DNA from: Bacteroidia bacterium
GTDB lineage: Bacteria > Bacteroidota > Bacteroidia > J057
Assembly (NCBI GenBank): GCA_033391075.1
Contig: JAWPMV010000001.1
Coordinates: 5,766,001 to 5,830,000 of the forward strand
Reading direction: 5' to 3'
DNA length: 64,000 nt
Part shown: in pieces, positions 27,888-37,443 of the stretch
How the letters are laid out: every line of letters starts with the position of its first letter
Numbering within the stretch: position 1 is the first letter of the stretch
Made by a program: the position numbers and the translations under genes
The notes under the pieces: generated by a model
What the model saw: only the letters and a program-made list of their open reading frames with translations
What the model was told of the DNA's origin: nothing
Databases searched by the model: none

Positions 27888-28871
27888 ATGATATTTTCTC
27901 AGGCAAAAGAAATTCCTCTCCCTTTCAACCCGGATCTTGGCATAATTCAGGGAGGCAAAGCTGAATTTTTATTGGCCAATTCATTTGGAAAACTGCTGTT
28001 GCTTAATGCTGAGCTGGAAGTACTCAATGAAATAAATCTGGCGAAGCGTCTGCTAGCTATTGATTATTCTTCCCGCTATAAAATAATCGGTACAGCAAAT
28101 GAGAATGCCCTGAATATTCATGATCCAAGTGGCGAGATTCTTCACATACTTTTGGGAGACTATCAACAGCTAAAAATCTCGGGAGACAAAATTTGGGCGA
28201 TAAAAAAGCAAAGCCCTCACAAAAAAGTCCTTGAAATTTATAGCATAGGCTCCTGGAATCAGCTAGCCAAACTTGAGTTTGCGGACCCTTTCGGAGCTAG
28301 CCAAATTAGCTTTGGACAATTAGCCCTCGAAAATAGAGATGCCCTCCTTATGGAATTTAGCGAGGGAACGGATAATCGCAGAATTATAGTCTGGGAACTC
28401 ATCGGCAAGAAAATTCGGGCGAGACATTCGGAACTTGACATCCATTTTCCCGAATCCTACAGTCCTTCCGCTAAGAAATACCTACAATCAGATATCCACC
28501 ATCTAGCCGTCTATCATTCAGATTCCCACCAGAGAATATATGCGTATGAAATTCCTGCGGATTTAGGATCGGTAATAAGCCCCTTTTTTTTATCCGAGAA
28601 CAGAATCCTTTTACCTACTGAAGAAGGGCAATTCTATATTTTCGACCTTTTTTCTAAAAAAATCATAGATAACCTGAGATTAAAAATTCCCCAATCTGAT
28701 GGATTGGAGAATTTAGGTTCATCTGTTCCGAATATGATAAGTCGAATAGATAAATGGGTTTTTGCACTTTATCAAATAAGTAGAGGCAGTAAGAAGAACA
28801 TCTGTTTTCTTTATGCTTTTGACTTAGATGAATACGAGATTGAGGGAAAGCAACTCAAGCTGTTTCGGTAA
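27888..28871 (+). CDS. Hypothetical beta-propeller-like protein
   Basis: I start at the ATG at 27888 (327 residues); a longer frame from 27843 adds an unlikely leader. The chain shows repeated strand patterns of about 40 residues, such as LGIIQGGKAEFLLANSFGK, YKIIGTANENALNIHDPSG, LKISGDKIWAIKK and RILLPTEEGQFYIFDLFSK, which resemble WD40/PQQ-like blades. No canonical WD dipeptides are present, and I assign no family. It follows the DUF4419 gene closely and ends 4 bp from a convergent beta-lactamase-like gene. Confidence 0.6.
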   Translation: MIFSQAKEIPLPFNPDLGIIQGGKAEFLLANSFGKLLLLNAELEVLNEINLAKRLLAIDYSSRYKIIGTANENALNIHDPSGEILHILLGDYQQLKISGDKIWAIKKQSPHKKVLEIYSIGSWNQLAKLEFADPFGASQISFGQLALENRDALLMEFSEGTDNRRIIVWELIGKKIRARHSELDIHFPESYSPSAKKYLQSDIHHLAVYHSDSHQRIYAYEIPADLGSVISPFFLSENRILLPTEEGQFYIFDLFSKKIIDNLRLKIPQSDGLENLGSSVPNMISRIDKWVFALYQISRGSKKNICFLYAFDLDEYEIEGKQLKLFR

Positions 28872-28875
28872 GGGT

Positions 28876-30288
28876 TTAATCAATCTTCTTCGGAAAAACC
28901 TCTTCCCCATTTTGCCAATAAGTAGTTTTGTTGATCGAACCGTCTGCATTGAAATCAAATTCAAAATAGGCATCAAATTCCCGGTAGTAAAAGACCTCAT
29001 TGGATTCGGGATAGAGTTTTAGGGCCGGATATTTATTCATCTGAGAAAATAGATTTTCTCCTTTACGGCTAATCTTTAGGATTTGACCTTTACCAAAATC
29101 ATAACTACCCAGAATACGGTCCATATCTTGTGTGCTGATCTTAGCAACTTTCTGTACAGGCTCTTGCAGGTCTTCTGTTGAAAAACTCTTATTGATCAGG
29201 AACCAGCTTGTCATGAACAATTGATTCCAGGAGCGGCGAGTATTGCTCATTACAGCTACAACAATCTTTGCATCCAGGAGAATCATCAATTGAGAACTTG
29301 TGCCTGATTGCGATCCACTATGTCCGATGATTCGTCCCCTGCGATCATTCTCATCTTTATACAGGAACCAACCCATGCCATAAGGATTTCCTTGCTTTTT
29401 TAATCCAGAGCGTGTGGTCATCAATTCCAGGGTTTCAGCTTTTATGAGCTTATTATCCAAAATGGCCTGGCCAAATTTCAGGAGGTCATGCGAAGTAGAA
29501 AGAATACCTCCACCTGGCGTCTTCATACTCAAATTGGTTTTGAGGTCTTTTTTCAATTCTCCTTTGTCTGTTCTTTTATAGAGTTTGGATGAATTAGCTA
29601 GCTCAACTCCTTTTCGTTCAATGGAGGTATGCATCATGCCCGCAGGTTCCCACACATGTTTTTTCATATAGGCCTCATATTCCATTCCACTTAGCCTTTC
29701 AATTACCACTCCTAAAACCACATATCCATAGGTAGTGTAACGATAAGCAGTACCGGGTTCAGCCACCAGTTTCCTTTCCCAGAATCTCTTCATCGCATCA
29801 TCCAGTTTAGGGAAGTTTTTAGTCGAGAAGCTATCCATATCTCCTTTATAATGATTGGTGCCAGAGGTATGGGTCAGGAGTTGCCGAACCGTAAACGTCC
29901 CTTTTTCATGCTTGGGGTATTCCGGAATATAAGTATGAATAGGCGCATCAAGATCGATCTTCCCTTGCTCATACAATTGTAAAATAGCGATAGCAGTCAT
30001 AGGCTTGCTGATCGAAGCAATGCGATGGATCATATCAGCTTCAGCCACTTCTCCCGCTTCCTTATCTCTCCAGCCAGCACCATTCTTCCAAAGAAGTTCA
30101 CCTTCTGACATAATACCTGCAGTAATACCCATATGCTCCTGAATGTCTATCGCAACTTCCAGAATGCTATCCGCTTTCAGGGCAAGCAAGTCCTTATCTG
30201 CTGTAGATTGCAGTTGGGCCATTGCAGGTTGTGGAATCAGGAATAATCCTGAAATAATATTGACAATAAGGGTGATCATGCGTTCCAT
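28876..30288 (-). CDS. Serine hydrolase of the beta-lactamase (class C/EstB) family
   Basis: I start at the ATG at 30288, giving 470 residues with a signal peptide (MERMITLIVNIISGLF...AMAQ); the frame extends upstream without a convincing leader. The class C-type motifs are visible: SISK (S92-x-x-K95), the tyrosine motif in RYTTYGYVVLG (about 175), and HSG in IGHSGSQSG (about 350) in place of KTG. A C-terminal ~100-residue lipocalin-like domain follows, as in many family members. Likely periplasmic D,D-peptidase or esterase; genuine antibiotic resistance is not implied. It stands alone, back to back with the LytS gene. Confidence 0.88.
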   Translation of the reverse strand: MERMITLIVNIISGLFLIPQPAMAQLQSTADKDLLALKADSILEVAIDIQEHMGITAGIMSEGELLWKNGAGWRDKEAGEVAEADMIHRIASISKPMTAIAILQLYEQGKIDLDAPIHTYIPEYPKHEKGTFTVRQLLTHTSGTNHYKGDMDSFSTKNFPKLDDAMKRFWERKLVAEPGTAYRYTTYGYVVLGVVIERLSGMEYEAYMKKHVWEPAGMMHTSIERKGVELANSSKLYKRTDKGELKKDLKTNLSMKTPGGGILSTSHDLLKFGQAILDNKLIKAETLELMTTRSGLKKQGNPYGMGWFLYKDENDRRGRIIGHSGSQSGTSSQLMILLDAKIVVAVMSNTRRSWNQLFMTSWFLINKSFSTEDLQEPVQKVAKISTQDMDRILGSYDFGKGQILKISRKGENLFSQMNKYPALKLYPESNEVFYYREFDAYFEFDFNADGSINKTTYWQNGEEVFPKKID

Positions 30289-30411
30289 GAGAATTTTATT
30301 TTTTGGTGAATACTTACCCAAGGATAAGGAAGGGCGGAAGATTTGTTGCAGAGAAACATGCCAATGGCACGGAGGACTTTTGAATGGCACGGCTTAGAGG
30401 CTAAGCTTGCC

Positions 30412-30419
30412 TATCTTTG
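30412..30419 (+). promoter_or_regulatory. Candidate -7 element for the LytS-LytTR operon
   Basis: TATCTTTG matches TAnnTTTG exactly and lies only 7 bp before the chosen ATG at 30427, implying a very short leader or leaderless mRNA. No well-spaced -33 element is evident. Confidence 0.35.
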
Positions 30420-30426
30420 TTATGTT

Positions 30427-32127
30427 ATGAAAAATATACTGCTTCTCTGCCTCTTTCTTTTTAGCCTGAATCCAGCTTCAGCCTATGATGGGATTATATA
30501 TCCGGATAAACGGGTGCAGATGCAAGGAGACAATCCTTTGTGGGCAAGTAAGGACTTGAATGACGAAAGTTGGGTGGATCAGGATATCGATGGCTACGGA
30601 TATTTTTGGGTGCGCTTCTCCTTCGAGGTCGATGAGGAGATTTTTGAATTGAAACATCCCGGCCTCCACATCATCAGTTTGGGTTCTTATGAGGTCTATT
30701 GGGATGGAGTCAAGATAGGCGAAAATGGGAAAGTGGGCGAAACGGTGGAAGAAGAAGTTCCGGGCAATTTTATGAGCCAGGTTTTGATTCCCGACTCATT
30801 GGCAACAATAGGTTCGCACATTGTAGCCTTCAGGGTTAGCAATGTGCATATGCCCACCTACATCCTGGGAAGCTGGAATGCCTGTTATATAGAAGAGTAT
30901 AAACAAACGGTTGAGGAATACCTGCGCGTAACCGCCTTTATTTTCATTCTTGCAGGAATCTATTTGATGGCAGGAACCTACTATCTCTTTCTGTTTATCA
31001 TGAGAAACAGAGAGAAAGAGGAACTTATATTTAGTCTTCTTTGTTTTCTCTTCTTTGGGCTGATATTCGCAGAGTATTTCAAATTTCTTTACCTCTATCC
31101 CTACCCCTTCCATATCAAACGATTGGGAGTGATTTATTTTCTCACCCTCTTTATTTCTTTTCTCACTCCTTACTTCTTCGTCAATTTCTTTGAGCTCCCA
31201 AAAGCACTCCTGATCAATCTCACAATCCTGGTCTTGCTCATTGCTTCCAGCTTCATTTTAACAGTTGGAACTGACCCAGCTGCCCGAGTCATGTCTTTGG
31301 TTGGCCTGATTTCTTCCTTGGGAATTGCTTTTTATGCGGTCTATAAAAAGAAGCAACATGCCTGGGTGGTATTTAGCGCCTTGAGTATATCGGGGATGGT
31401 GATTCTTTTTTACCAACTAAGCTTTCGATTTTTGCTGTATGCATATGACGTAACCCTATTCATTAGCTTTAGCATACTTGTCCTCTCTATGATGTATGTT
31501 CTGGCTCGGCGTGCACGCGACCAGAAAGAAGCCTATGAAGCTTCAGTCATCCTTTCTTCCCGTCTCCAAAATGAGCTACTTAAAAAGAATATTCAGCCCC
31601 ATTTCATCATGAATACCCTTACTTCTTTGATGGAGTGGATAGAAGAAGCTCCGGGCGAAAGCATTCAATTTATTGAGGCTTTATCTGGAGAGTTTGAAAT
31701 CATGAGTGAGATAGCGGAAGAAAAACTCATTCCGATCATGCAGGAAATCGACCTCTGTAAATACCATATTGAGATCATGCGTTTCCGAAAGGAATTGAAC
31801 TATATTTTTATACAGGAAAACATTGATCCGGAGGAGAAAATTCCCCCTGCCATTTTTCACACCCTGATCGAAAATGCCATCACACATAGTTATCCGGATA
31901 AAGAAAATCGCATCAAAATTTTCTTGCGATTTTTCCGTGTAGAAGATCATCGCTATTACGAATTGGAAGTGGTTGCTCGAAATAAGAAAACAGAAAAGAA
32001 AGAAGAAGGTACCGGTTTCAAATACATCCGTTCTCGACTTAGCGAAAGCTATGGAGAACAGTGGACCCTCGACAGTAGTCCTACGGAAAGTGGCTGGATC
32101 ACGCGCATCAAATTATTAAACGCATAG
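30427..32127 (+). CDS. LytS-type sensor histidine kinase with 7TMR-DISM-like sensor
   Basis: I start at the ATG at 30427, where the signal peptide begins (MKNILLLCLFLFSLNPASA), giving 566 residues. A beta-rich periplasmic domain (about 20-160) that resembles a jelly-roll DISM sensor is followed by seven membrane segments (about 165-365). The cytoplasmic part has the His_kinase (PF06580) signature with the phosphorylated His in NIQPHFIMNTL, and an HATPase-like region with TLIENAITHSYP and GTGFKYIRSRL. The response-regulator gene follows 2 bp downstream, so the two form one operon. The stimulus is unknown. Confidence 0.9.
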   Translation: MKNILLLCLFLFSLNPASAYDGIIYPDKRVQMQGDNPLWASKDLNDESWVDQDIDGYGYFWVRFSFEVDEEIFELKHPGLHIISLGSYEVYWDGVKIGENGKVGETVEEEVPGNFMSQVLIPDSLATIGSHIVAFRVSNVHMPTYILGSWNACYIEEYKQTVEEYLRVTAFIFILAGIYLMAGTYYLFLFIMRNREKEELIFSLLCFLFFGLIFAEYFKFLYLYPYPFHIKRLGVIYFLTLFISFLTPYFFVNFFELPKALLINLTILVLLIASSFILTVGTDPAARVMSLVGLISSLGIAFYAVYKKKQHAWVVFSALSISGMVILFYQLSFRFLLYAYDVTLFISFSILVLSMMYVLARRARDQKEAYEASVILSSRLQNELLKKNIQPHFIMNTLTSLMEWIEEAPGESIQFIEALSGEFEIMSEIAEEKLIPIMQEIDLCKYHIEIMRFRKELNYIFIQENIDPEEKIPPAIFHTLIENAITHSYPDKENRIKIFLRFFRVEDHRYYELEVVARNKKTEKKEEGTGFKYIRSRLSESYGEQWTLDSSPTESGWITRIKLLNA

Positions 32128-32129
32128 CT

Positions 32130-32831
32130 ATGCACATCCTGATAGTTGAAGACGAACCAATCATCGCTCGCAGGATTTCTCGTATCCTCCGAGAACAATT
32201 GGCCGAAAGCCCAAAGCAGATAGCCGTACGCCATCACCTGGAAGATGCGCAGGAGTATATAGCCGAAAACGAGATTGATCTCCTCTTTCTCGACCTCAAT
32301 TTGCAAGGAGATAATGGCTTCGAAATGTTGGAATCGGTTTCCGCTGCCTCTTTCCATACCATCATCGTTTCCGCCAATAAAGATCAGGCCCTCAAAGCAT
32401 TTGAATATGGGGTATTGGACTTTGTGGGAAAACCCTTCAATGAAGAGAGGTTGGCCAAGGCCTTGCGCAGGCTGCGAGGTACAGAAAGTGTAGATCAGCA
32501 AGGACGTAAATATCTATCCATCCAAAAAAGAGGGCGCCATGTCCTTAGAGAAATTGAGCAATTGATCTATGTGAAAGGAGCCGGCATCTATGCAGAACTT
32601 TTTTTCGAGGACGAAAGCAAGGAAATCCACAATAAAAATCTGGACAAACTTTCGCAGCTCCTCCCTCCCCATTTTGAGCGCATCCACAAATCCTATATCG
32701 TCAACAGCCAAAAAATCAAAAGTCTGAAGGCAGAAGCAGGCGGAAAATATACTCTGGAAATGGAAGGGGGAGCCTTGCTTCCGGTAAGTCGGAGTCGATA
32801 TAAAGACTTGAAGGAAAAGTGGGCGATATAA
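32130..32831 (+). CDS. LytTR-family response regulator
   Basis: A 233-residue regulator, cognate partner of the preceding LytS kinase (2-bp spacing). The receiver domain (1-118) has the acidic pocket (VEDEP), the phospho-acceptor D55 in LLFLDLNLQGDNG, and K105 in VGKPFNEE. The C-terminal LytTR DNA-binding domain (about 135-233) contains IQKRGRHVLREIEQLIYVKGAG and the FERIHKSYIVN motif typical of the family. Targets are not visible in the window. Confidence 0.95.
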   Translation: MHILIVEDEPIIARRISRILREQLAESPKQIAVRHHLEDAQEYIAENEIDLLFLDLNLQGDNGFEMLESVSAASFHTIIVSANKDQALKAFEYGVLDFVGKPFNEERLAKALRRLRGTESVDQQGRKYLSIQKRGRHVLREIEQLIYVKGAGIYAELFFEDESKEIHNKNLDKLSQLLPPHFERIHKSYIVNSQKIKSLKAEAGGKYTLEMEGGALLPVSRSRYKDLKEKWAI

Positions 32832-32965
32832 AAAACTGCTCTTAAGACCTGCGGCATTACGAGTCTGTCCATCAAGTTACCCCTAAATTTTCTTAAACTT
32901 AATAGAGAAATCCCACAAAAAATCCCACTTTTAAGGGAATAAATCCTGGCTACAACCCATACTCC

Positions 32966-33964
32966 ATGAAAAAAATACAAGGCGAAACCGTAAACTGGGG
33001 CATCATCGGTGTAGGTGATGTCTGCGAAGTAAAGAGCGCCCCGGCCATGAATAAAATTCCGGGCTCGCGCATCGAGATCGTCATGCGTCGCAATGCTGCC
33101 AAAGTAGAAGATTATGCTAAGCGACATGGGATAAGTCGATGGACTACGGATGCAGATGCAGTCATCAACGATCCCAAGGTAAATGCCATTTACATTGCCA
33201 CTCCTCCACAATCTCATCGGGAATATGCCCTGAAAGCTGCTGCTGCTGGCAAGCCGGCCTATGTAGAAAAACCCATGGCTCGCACCTATGAGGAATGCAA
33301 GGATATGGTACTGGCTTTTGAGGAAGCTGAAATCCCGCTTTATGTCGCATACTATCGTCGAACTTTGCCCAATTGTTTATTTGTTAAAGAGCTTTTGGAG
33401 AAAGAGACCATCGGAGATATTCGCATGCTCAAAATCGAAATGGTCAAGCCTTTACAACCAGATCTGATTGCAAATTCGGAAGAGAATTGGCGTGTGGATC
33501 CAGAAATTGCCGGTGGCGGATATTTTTTCGACCTCGCTTCTCACCAATTAGATCTCATGGACTTTCTTTTTGGTCCTATCGGCTGGGTAGATGGACATGG
33601 AGGCAATCAGGCAGGTATCTATCCCGCCAATGACATCGTAGTATCTTCTTTTCGTTTTGAAAATGGGATCATGGGTACGGGAAGTTGGTGTTTCAATGCG
33701 GGGGCAAGTGGCCATAAAGAGATGACGGAAATCATCGGTAGCAGAGGGATCATTCGATTCCCCACTTTTGGTAAACCCTGGGTAGAAGTAGAGCTGGATA
33801 GTGGGGAAAAGGATAAGAGCCACTTCATCATGCCTCAACATATCCAACAGCCCCTGATCGAAAACATCGTTGCAGAATTATTGGGAAAAGGAACTTCTCC
33901 CAGTACAGGCCAAAGTGCCATACGTACCAATTATGTCATGGGCCAGATGATTGAAAAGGATTAG
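32966..33964 (+). CDS. Gfo/Idh/MocA-family NAD(P)-dependent oxidoreductase
   Basis: A 332-residue cytoplasmic dehydrogenase. The Rossmann half (about 8-125) has a GVGDV nucleotide-binding loop and the family motif EKPMART (about 97-103). The C-terminal half has the conserved DLASHQLDLMDFLFG stretch, whose His is the likely catalytic residue. Members oxidise or reduce sugars, inositols and related substrates. The 3' end overlaps by 4 bp the convergent phytanoyl-CoA dioxygenase-like gene, which is probably unrelated functionally. Substrate unknown. Confidence 0.9.
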   Translation: MKKIQGETVNWGIIGVGDVCEVKSAPAMNKIPGSRIEIVMRRNAAKVEDYAKRHGISRWTTDADAVINDPKVNAIYIATPPQSHREYALKAAAAGKPAYVEKPMARTYEECKDMVLAFEEAEIPLYVAYYRRTLPNCLFVKELLEKETIGDIRMLKIEMVKPLQPDLIANSEENWRVDPEIAGGGYFFDLASHQLDLMDFLFGPIGWVDGHGGNQAGIYPANDIVVSSFRFENGIMGTGSWCFNAGASGHKEMTEIIGSRGIIRFPTFGKPWVEVELDSGEKDKSHFIMPQHIQQPLIENIVAELLGKGTSPSTGQSAIRTNYVMGQMIEKD

Positions 33965-34746
33965 ATTTCCACTCCCAGGATTTGCTCTGCTCCGGCTTTT
34001 AAACGAGCCAAGGTTTCGGATTGAATGTAGCGTTGCTGGTCAATCTGTTGTGGCATTCCTTTTCCACAGAAATAGCTATGAATCGCCCGTCTGGGCTCAT
34101 TCGAAGCATTATTAGTTCCTCCATGCCAGGTATGCGAATTGAAAATGAAGACACTTCCTGCTGCAGCCTTGATGATTTCTTCCTCCGGATGACTTCTCCA
34201 GGGATCATCCATGACCTCCTCTGGGGTTTTCCCCCATAAATGTGTACCCGGGACTATACGTGTTGCTCCATTCGCAGCCGAAAAATCATCCAGCAACCAA
34301 ATGGAATTACACACTTTATAGGCTCCGGGATTCACAGCCTCATGCCAATCCACATGCAGTTTCTGCAAGCCCATGCCCGGCTTAGCAGATCGATAGTTAA
34401 GCGAGCTCAGGATAAAGCCTTCGCCCAGTACATGATACATAGCTGCCAGGACACGCGGATGGGTGTAAAAAACATCGAATTCCGGCCCTTTATTGACCAG
34501 ATCCGCCAGGCGATCCGCACCTGCTTCTTTGGGATGACGAATATGAGGGGATTCTGCCAGCTCTGCTCCCGCCTTTTCTCCTTCCTCCTGCAAGAGGGTC
34601 TGCACTCTTTCTCTAATAGTCTTTAATTCTACTTCCGACAATAATTGCCCCAGATTAAGGTAACCGTTTTGATCCAAAAATTGGATTTCATCTTGAGAGA
34701 GGGTATTCGATTTTACCCCCAAACTTTGCAATAGGGAGTTTACCAT
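33961..34746 (-). CDS. Phytanoyl-CoA dioxygenase-family (PhyH) protein
   Basis: A 261-residue Fe(II)/2-oxoglutarate-dependent oxygenase. The 2-His-1-carboxylate facial triad is visible as LHVDWHE (H-x-D) and the distal His in NSHTWHGGTNNAS. An Arg that could bind 2-oxoglutarate follows (EPRRAIHSYF). Bacterial PhyH proteins hydroxylate diverse small molecules such as ectoine, so the substrate cannot be assigned. Cytoplasmic, monocistronic; the gene is divergent from the Asp-box protein gene at 34864. Confidence 0.87.
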   Translation of the reverse strand: MVNSLLQSLGVKSNTLSQDEIQFLDQNGYLNLGQLLSEVELKTIRERVQTLLQEEGEKAGAELAESPHIRHPKEAGADRLADLVNKGPEFDVFYTHPRVLAAMYHVLGEGFILSSLNYRSAKPGMGLQKLHVDWHEAVNPGAYKVCNSIWLLDDFSAANGATRIVPGTHLWGKTPEEVMDDPWRSHPEEEIIKAAAGSVFIFNSHTWHGGTNNASNEPRRAIHSYFCGKGMPQQIDQQRYIQSETLARLKAGAEQILGVEI

Positions 34747-34863
34747 GATACAGGTATTAATGTAAAGAATAATTGCCGTCGAGAACCTTTAAACTTATAT
34801 TAAAAAATTCCCACTACACATAAAAGCTCGTTCCAGTACTTTCAGTCTATATCTACCCGATCC

Positions 34864-37437
34864 ATGAATCTAACTTTTACAAGCAACATCAAAAAGCGAG
34901 GCATCCTGTGGCTATGCCTCCTGGGAATCCTCACTACCTCCACATTCTATCTCTATGAAAGTCAGGAGAAGAAAAAACAAAGGGAAATTTATCAGCAAAA
35001 ACTTCAGCCCAATGAATGGCAATTCAGACAGAGGGCTTACCCGTCTGGAGAAATAGACATGCAGGCTTATCAGAAAGCTCAAAAATTTCGAAAGCTGAAG
35101 ATTGCACAAAAAAAACTCCAGACAAAAGATGGAATAGCCGAAAACCCATGGGAATTTGCCGGCCCCTTCAACATTGGCGGGCGGATCACAGATTTGGAAA
35201 TGACCGCTAGTAGTCCCCAAAGGCTCTACGCAGCAGCAGCCTCCGGAGGAATATTCCTCTCGACGGATATGGGCGCCAATTGGAATCCCATTTTTGATGA
35301 CGAAAACAGCCTCTCTATTGGAGACATGGCCATTGCCCCCAGCAATGATTCTGTGATTTATGTCGGTACAGGAGAACCCAATGCGGGAGGCGGATCTTTG
35401 GCTTATGATGGACTCGGGGTGTACAAAAGCACCGATGCAGGTTCCAGTTGGACTTCTAGAGGCTTGACTGAAATTGGAAGCGTAGGTCGGGTACAAGTTC
35501 ATCCCGATGATCCCGAAACTGTCTATGTCGCAGCCATGGGGCCCTTGTTTAAAAACAGCCCGGACAGAGGGGTATATAAAAGCACAAATGGAGGATTTAG
35601 CTGGACAAAGGTTTTATACAAAAATGATTCTACGGGTTTCATTGACTTTGCCATTCATCCCGATAATCCTGATACGCTCTATGCGGCGGCCTGGGAAAGA
35701 ATCCGTCGTCCGGATCGCCGGGATTATGGGGGAGCTTCTTCCGGCATTTGTCGCTCCTATAATGGAGGCGCCAGCTGGGAAGAACTGAATATAGGCCTGC
35801 CTCCTTATGGAGGAAGAATAGGAATCGCCATTTCCCCTTCTTCCCCAAATATCCTTTACGCTTATTTCGTAAATCCTGACAATGGTTATTTGGAGGGAAT
35901 TTATAAGACAACAGATCATGGGGACAATTGGACTGCCATGCCGATCATGGGAATATCTGATGTTCCCTTTATGTGGTGGTTTGGGAGAATATTCGTCGAT
36001 CCCCTCAATCCGGATATCGTTTACACCACAGCCCTCAATATGCATAAGTCCGTCGATGGAGGAAATAGCTGGACAGAAATCTTTGCTAATGCCCATGTCG
36101 ATCAACATGCTATCGCGATCAATCCCCTCAATAGCAATGAGCTTTTTCTCGGAAATGATGGCGGAGTTTATTTCAGTGCGGATCAAGGCGCTACACATAC
36201 GAAAATCAACAATCTTCCGATCACTCAATTTTACGCACTAGAAATAGACGAAAGTTTCCCGAACAGACTGTATGGAGGTACGCAGGACAATGGAACAAAC
36301 CGGACACTTACGGGCTCGCTGGACGATTGGGAGAATATCTTTGGCGGGGATGGATTCTATGTGCTGGTCGATCCCAATGATAATAATTTTATTTATGCAG
36401 AAGCTCAGAATGGTTTCTTTGCAAAGTCCTCTAATGGAGGTACTACCTTCCTGTCTTCTTCTCTTGGTATTGTAGGTACCCGCAAAGGCTGGAATTCTCC
36501 TTTTGTCTTTCAGCCCAATAATTCCCGCATTTTATACTTTGGGGGGAGTAAATTATTCAAATCCACAGATCGGGCCGAAAACTGGACGCCCATCAGTCCT
36601 GATCTGACGCAAGGGCCAGGAATGGGCAATCTGACGGTCGGGGTATTAACCAGCCTGAGTGTTTCCTCCCAGAATACCCAAACAATTATCACTGGGGCCG
36701 ATGATGGAACTCTCAGTGTCACCCGAGACGGCGGTACAAACTGGTCAAGCGTTTCTGATGCCCTTCCCGACCGTTGGATCACTCGCGTATTAGCTGACCC
36801 CTCTTTTTCCCGGGGGATTTATGCTACCTTCTCCGGCTATAGATTTGGAAGCAATGAGGGGCATGTCTACAAAAGCCTGAATTTGGGTTCAAGTTGGACG
36901 GATATCACAGGAGATCTGCCCGACATTCCCATCAATGATATCATCAAAACTCTTCCAGACAATCGCCTTTATATCGCAACGGATATTGGCGTTTATTTCT
37001 CCGAGAACGATGGCACAAATTGGGAGCTTTTAGGGCTGGGTTTGCCCAATGTGGTAGTTACCGACCTGGATTACCATGAAGCTAGCAATGTTCTGGTGGC
37101 AGCAAGCTATGGGCGAGGCTTGTACCGGATATCCCTGGAAGAAGGAATCGCCTCTTCTATAGAACCGAGCTTTCAGTTCCTTCCTTTACAAGCTTTTCCG
37201 AATCCCTCCACAGAGATCAGTAGCCTGCGACTCCATCTGGAAAAAGCCGGAAAATTCAGTCTCAGCATTCGAGACCTGCAAGGTGCCCTGGCAAAACCCA
37301 TAGAAGAGCTGCTGCTTCACGCAGGGCGTCATGAGATTGAACTTACATTGGGAAAGCTGGCTGCCGGGATTTATCTTATTGAACTGACAGAAGAAGCGCA
37401 GGCATTGCGAGGGACTATTAAAATAATGAAACACTAA
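34864..37437 (+). CDS. Secreted Asp-box (sortilin/BNR-type) beta-propeller protein with T9SS sorting domain
   Basis: An 857-residue exported protein. An N-terminal hydrophobic segment (about 14-28) directs export. The body (about 95-760) holds at least eight Asp-box repeats of the form S/T-x-D/N-x-G-x-x-W (KSTDAGSSW, KSTNGGFSW, RSYNGGASW, KTTDHGDNW, KSVDGGNSW, KSTDRAENW), as in VPS10/sortilin and exo-alpha-sialidase-like propellers. The C-terminal 85 residues form a type A T9SS sorting domain (AFPNPSTEISS ... LAAGIYLIEL). Enzymatic activity cannot be claimed, because the Asp-boxes are structural. The gene at 37444 follows after 6 bp, probably cotranscribed. Confidence 0.88.
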   Translation: MNLTFTSNIKKRGILWLCLLGILTTSTFYLYESQEKKKQREIYQQKLQPNEWQFRQRAYPSGEIDMQAYQKAQKFRKLKIAQKKLQTKDGIAENPWEFAGPFNIGGRITDLEMTASSPQRLYAAAASGGIFLSTDMGANWNPIFDDENSLSIGDMAIAPSNDSVIYVGTGEPNAGGGSLAYDGLGVYKSTDAGSSWTSRGLTEIGSVGRVQVHPDDPETVYVAAMGPLFKNSPDRGVYKSTNGGFSWTKVLYKNDSTGFIDFAIHPDNPDTLYAAAWERIRRPDRRDYGGASSGICRSYNGGASWEELNIGLPPYGGRIGIAISPSSPNILYAYFVNPDNGYLEGIYKTTDHGDNWTAMPIMGISDVPFMWWFGRIFVDPLNPDIVYTTALNMHKSVDGGNSWTEIFANAHVDQHAIAINPLNSNELFLGNDGGVYFSADQGATHTKINNLPITQFYALEIDESFPNRLYGGTQDNGTNRTLTGSLDDWENIFGGDGFYVLVDPNDNNFIYAEAQNGFFAKSSNGGTTFLSSSLGIVGTRKGWNSPFVFQPNNSRILYFGGSKLFKSTDRAENWTPISPDLTQGPGMGNLTVGVLTSLSVSSQNTQTIITGADDGTLSVTRDGGTNWSSVSDALPDRWITRVLADPSFSRGIYATFSGYRFGSNEGHVYKSLNLGSSWTDITGDLPDIPINDIIKTLPDNRLYIATDIGVYFSENDGTNWELLGLGLPNVVVTDLDYHEASNVLVAASYGRGLYRISLEEGIASSIEPSFQFLPLQAFPNPSTEISSLRLHLEKAGKFSLSIRDLQGALAKPIEELLLHAGRHEIELTLGKLAAGIYLIELTEEAQALRGTIKIMKH

Positions 37438-37443
37438 TACTAG

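Noticed and set aside
28876-30288. Calling the hydrolase a true antibiotic-resistance beta-lactamase
   Set aside because: HSG replaces the KTG motif and a lipocalin-like tail is present, which fits EstB/D,D-peptidase-type relatives better.
35614-36228. A 204-codon minus-strand frame inside the Asp-box protein gene
   Set aside because: It is antisense to clear Asp-box repeats and its translation looks like a mirrored repeat, with no domain.
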